The position numbers and the translations under genes were made by a program. A DNA stretch of 64,000 nt. It comes from an uncultured bacterium. Its GTDB lineage: Bacteria > Planctomycetota > UBA8742 > UBA2392. Each line of letters begins with the position of its first letter. Position 1 is the first letter of the stretch. Shown piece after piece: positions 62,229 to 64,000 of this stretch. The notes beneath the pieces were generated by a model. The model was not told where the DNA came from. It searched no databases and saw nothing but the letters and a program-made list of their open reading frames with translations. The stretch covers positions 372,001-436,000 of the forward strand of contig CALLQI010000003.1 of NCBI GenBank assembly GCA_938014885.1. The letters run 5' to 3'.

Positions 62229-62255
62229 TCAAAACAGTCCAGTGGACTGTTTTGA
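62229..62255. repeat. 27 bp perfect palindrome
   Basis: TCAAAACAGTCCA, a central G, then TGGACTGTTTTGA form a perfect 13 bp inverted repeat immediately next to the truncated tRNA copy, at the presumed junction. Its role is unknown. Confidence 0.95.
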
Positions 62256-62263
62256 ACGCGAAG

Positions 62264-62306
62264 TAGCCCGGCCAAAGCCCGCCCACAGGCGGGCGACGCC
62301 GGGCGT
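62264..62306. repeat. REP-like palindrome
   Basis: TAGCCCGGC and GCCGGGCGT flank the inner hairpin GCCCGCC-CACA-GGCGGGC. The outer pair has the same TAGCCCGGC/GCCGGG form as the REP cluster at 28505-28696. It fills most of the 78 bp between the two copies of the tRNA 3' end. Confidence 0.8.
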
Positions 62307-62350
62307 AAACGAAGCGGTCGCGCGAACCGGAGTTCTGCGCGACCGCGTTT
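62307..62350 (-). terminator. Terminator of the CAT tRNA
   Basis: On the minus strand GCGGTCGCGC and GCGCGACCGC form a perfect 10 bp stem with a 13-base loop, followed by TTCGTTT. It begins 6 bp after the encoded CCA. An identical copy lies at 62154. Confidence 0.85.
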
Positions 62351-62356
62351 ACTTTG

Positions 62357-62433
62357 TGGTAGCTGGGGCGGGAGTCGAACCCGCGACCTTAGGGTTATGA
62401 ATCCTATGCTCTAACCACCTGAGCTACCCAGCC
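62357..62433 (-). tRNA. tRNA with CAT anticodon, probably elongator tRNA-Met
   Basis: A 77-base cloverleaf: acceptor GGCTGGG with CCCAGCT, D arm GCTC/GAGC, anticodon loop TTCATAA (CAT), T arm GCGGG-TTCGACT-CCCGC and encoded CCA. G1 pairs with U72, which argues against an initiator. The anticodon stem has an A31-C39 mismatch. tRNA-Ile2 with lysidine cannot be excluded. Confidence 0.9.
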
Positions 62434-62479
62434 GTGGCGCGTGATGCTAGCCAAGCGCCCTTTCCCTGCAAGTCTCCGG

Positions 62480-63880
62480 CTAGGGCTTCGCCGGCGCGTT
62501 ACCTTCAACGGGCGCGGGTTGCGACTTGTCGGTCACGTTGCTGATGGCGGCTGCTCCGCCAAGGCCGATGGCCGCCAGCAGGCTTCCCCAGCGGATGATG
62601 CGGGCCAGCACCGTGCCCACCGGCGCCAGCATCTTGAACATCAGGCCCAGGAACTCGCGGCGGCCGAGGCTTTCGTATTTGGTCTGCAGATAATCCAGCT
62701 GCTGCAGCGCAAGTTGCATCTTGAGCTGCACCTGGATGCGGAGGATGTCGTCTTCAATGCCCGGCACGTCCTTCATGGTGCCGAGCTTCTCGCGGCAGGC
62801 GCGATAACTTTTCTCGAGTTCGTCGATCGCATTGTTCACGTCGGCCTTGATTTCGCCGCGAACCGCCCCCCACGTCAGTCCGAAACACGTGGAAAGGATC
62901 AGCACCAGCAGGCCCAGCCCCGCGATGTCGCTGTCGGTGCTTTTCGTGTACAGCATGTAGCCCAGGTAAATCAGCCCGTAGCAGAACACCAGGCTGCCCG
63001 CCTGCGCGATCACCTGGAACATCGGCCGGTACTGGCGCTCGGTCAGCACCAGGTCAACCGAATCCACGAACTGGTGGCGCTTCATGATGTGCCGCACCAC
63101 AAACGCGCCCGACAGCATCAGGTAGATGTAAAACCCGTACATCAGCCATTCGAAGGTCCAGACCGTCAGCATCAGCCAGCCTTCGCCGGTGCGGCTGGTG
63201 GGGTCAATCATGGTCAGAAACTGCGAGCCGGTGCCGTAGATCTTTTCGTAGAAGCTCGCGCTTAGAAAGAAAAACAGCCAGTCCCACATGATGAACGGCG
63301 CCGCAATCGCCAGCGCAAAGAAGTTTGCGCGGCGACCCAGGAACCAGCGCTTGTAGCCGTCAAGCTCAGCCTGTTTCACGTCCATGTGCCGGAACGCGCG
63401 GTCGAAGTTGCGGCTGTAGATGCCATTGAACAGCCGCAGGCACACGAAGTGAACGAACAGCAGCAGGGGCTGAAGCTGCCATTGCCGATCCTTCACGAAC
63501 ATCCAGACTTTGGCCCAGAAGTCATCGAGTCCCAGCGTAATCAGCCGCAGCGTCAGCCCGATCAGCCACACCACCGTGCACACCAGAAACGCCGCCGCGA
63601 AGTAGGTCTTCACGTTGCCCGGGAGCGCGCGATCGAGCCACCAGCCGTTCTTCACTTGCTCAAAGTTGGCGGCGGCAAAGACGTCTTCTTCGGCGTCCTT
63701 GTCGCGGCGGCTGCTGCGGAACGCCGTCTCCACCAGCCGCATGCCCACGCCGCGCACCAGGCTGCCGGTTTCACCGGCGGGCGAGGGCGGCTCGGGTGGT
63801 GCGGGCGGCTTGGGGCCCAGCCCCGCCTCATTGGCCACGTGGGTGTCGCGCTGCTGCTCGTTGTCGTAGGGCACGTTCAC
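62480..63880 (-). CDS. Multi-pass membrane protein of unknown function
   Basis: The 466-residue protein has a Pro/Glu-rich cytoplasmic start (about 90 residues), five to seven membrane helices between about 95 and 330, then a coiled-coil region (ADVNNAIDELEKSYRACREK) and a final hydrophobic segment before a Pro-rich tail. The start is GTG 63880, overlapping the upstream gene's TGA (GTGA), so translation is coupled. No family is recognised. Confidence 0.75.
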   Translation of the reverse strand: MNVPYDNEQQRDTHVANEAGLGPKPPAPPEPPSPAGETGSLVRGVGMRLVETAFRSSRRDKDAEEDVFAAANFEQVKNGWWLDRALPGNVKTYFAAAFLVCTVVWLIGLTLRLITLGLDDFWAKVWMFVKDRQWQLQPLLLFVHFVCLRLFNGIYSRNFDRAFRHMDVKQAELDGYKRWFLGRRANFFALAIAAPFIMWDWLFFFLSASFYEKIYGTGSQFLTMIDPTSRTGEGWLMLTVWTFEWLMYGFYIYLMLSGAFVVRHIMKRHQFVDSVDLVLTERQYRPMFQVIAQAGSLVFCYGLIYLGYMLYTKSTDSDIAGLGLLVLILSTCFGLTWGAVRGEIKADVNNAIDELEKSYRACREKLGTMKDVPGIEDDILRIQVQLKMQLALQQLDYLQTKYESLGRREFLGLMFKMLAPVGTVLARIIRWGSLLAAIGLGGAAAISNVTDKSQPAPVEGNAPAKP

Positions 63881-64000
63881 TTGGTGGTTTCGGTTGGTGT
63901 TGCGATTGCCGGCATCTCTGAATTCAGGATACGGATTGCTTCGGCCAGTTGCGGGTCAAGGCGTTGCACGCGGTCGCGCGGTGTCATCGGCACGCGGACG
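63877..64000 (-). CDS. C-terminal end of an unknown gene, 5' part outside window
   Basis: The minus-strand frame is open from the window edge to a TGA at 63877-63879 and ends VQRLDPQLAEAIRILNSEMP then a Thr-rich tail ETTK. Codon use is ordinary, and the TGA overlaps the GTG start of the membrane protein gene. About 40 residues are visible and no function can be given. Confidence 0.6.
   Translation of the reverse strand, partial: VRVPMTPRDRVQRLDPQLAEAIRILNSEMPAIATPTETTK

Larger units (their letters stand above)
62154..62381 (-). repeat. 75 bp direct repeat of tRNA 3' end plus terminator
   Basis: 62154-62228 and 62307-62381 are identical over 75 bp, 153 bp apart. Each copy holds the last ~25 nt of the tRNA (T-arm half, acceptor and CCA on the minus strand) followed by the terminator. 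Only the copy at 62307 belongs to the intact tRNA. A partial tRNA end with intervening DNA is what site-specific integration into a tRNA leaves behind, but the insert is only 78 bp, so a local duplication is equally possible. Confidence 0.93.

Overview
The window is 64 kb of GC-rich bacterial chromosome, densely coded on both strands, with no phage, plasmid or intact insertion sequence. Gene content points to Planctomycetota or a close relative: an adjacent DUF1800/DUF1501 pair, MJ0042-like zinc-ribbon proteins with proline-rich tails, a prenyltransferase-repeat protein behind a membrane anchor, HEAT-repeat lipoproteins, a TPR-sulfotransferase, and many Tat or lipoprotein signals. This is inference from gene families; no rRNA or ribosomal protein gene is present to confirm it.

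Layout. 1-4.9 kb: partial glycosyltransferase, a TrpG/PabA amidotransferase, a TPR protein that looks like the detached C-terminus of a signalling ATPase, and an M61 peptidase. 5-10.6 kb (minus): TlpA-like thioredoxin, DUF1800, DUF1501 and a sugar dehydrogenase lipoprotein. 10.7-18.1 kb (plus): membrane protein, acyl-CoA dehydrogenase, TPR-sulfotransferase, pyruvate kinase. 18-22 kb: small membrane proteins and a DDAH-like hydrolase between two copies of a ~380 bp repeat element. 22-28.4 kb (plus): zinc-ribbon and prenyltransferase-repeat envelope cluster ending in a YndJ-like protein. 28.7-36.3 kb: HEAT protein, oligoendopeptidase F, and an NAD-salvage operon (pncB, a nicotinamidase-like hydrolase, a YjdF-like protein, a lipoprotein). 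36.3-45.4 kb: FliA/WhiG-type sigma factor, lipoproteins, acyl-CoA dehydrogenase, tRNA-Leu, serpin, and an aconitase-superfamily enzyme with small partner genes. 46-53.5 kb: protoporphyrinogen oxidase with a coupled 55-residue membrane protein, MeaB GTPase, a HEAT/PDZ/S41 protein that has lost its catalytic residues, and a CopA-like P-type ATPase. 53.5-60.6 kb: degenerate receiver protein, a large surface protein with a structured leader and MYXO-CTERM-like tail, TPR lipoprotein, PilB and PilT. 60.6-64 kb: the most notable locus, then a tRNA with CAT anticodon and a membrane protein.

Main discovery. At 60688-61254 an AhpD-like carboxymuconolactone decarboxylase family gene contains an in-frame TGA exactly where the second cysteine of the CxxC active site belongs (C75-P-F-U78). 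The frame is intact on both sides, and a 6 bp stem with a GUA loop starts 12 nt after the UGA, with the loop 18 nt away, as expected of a bacterial SECIS. The next gene, one base later, encodes an ECF41-type sigma factor, the class known to sit beside such genes. Upstream lies TGTCACA-N16-CGTC, an exact match to the described ECF41 promoter. I read this as an autoregulated ECF41 operon with a selenocysteine effector. No Sec machinery lies in the window, so this needs genome-level confirmation.

The second theme is intergenic repeats: elements built from short CACGAAG-like units in inverted arms around an ACCGCCAAAGCGCCAAG hairpin, with the spacer ACGGCAACTGC recurring seven times; REP-like CCCGGCGC-N3-GCGCCGGG palindromes; and a 75 bp duplication of a tRNA 3' end with its terminator.
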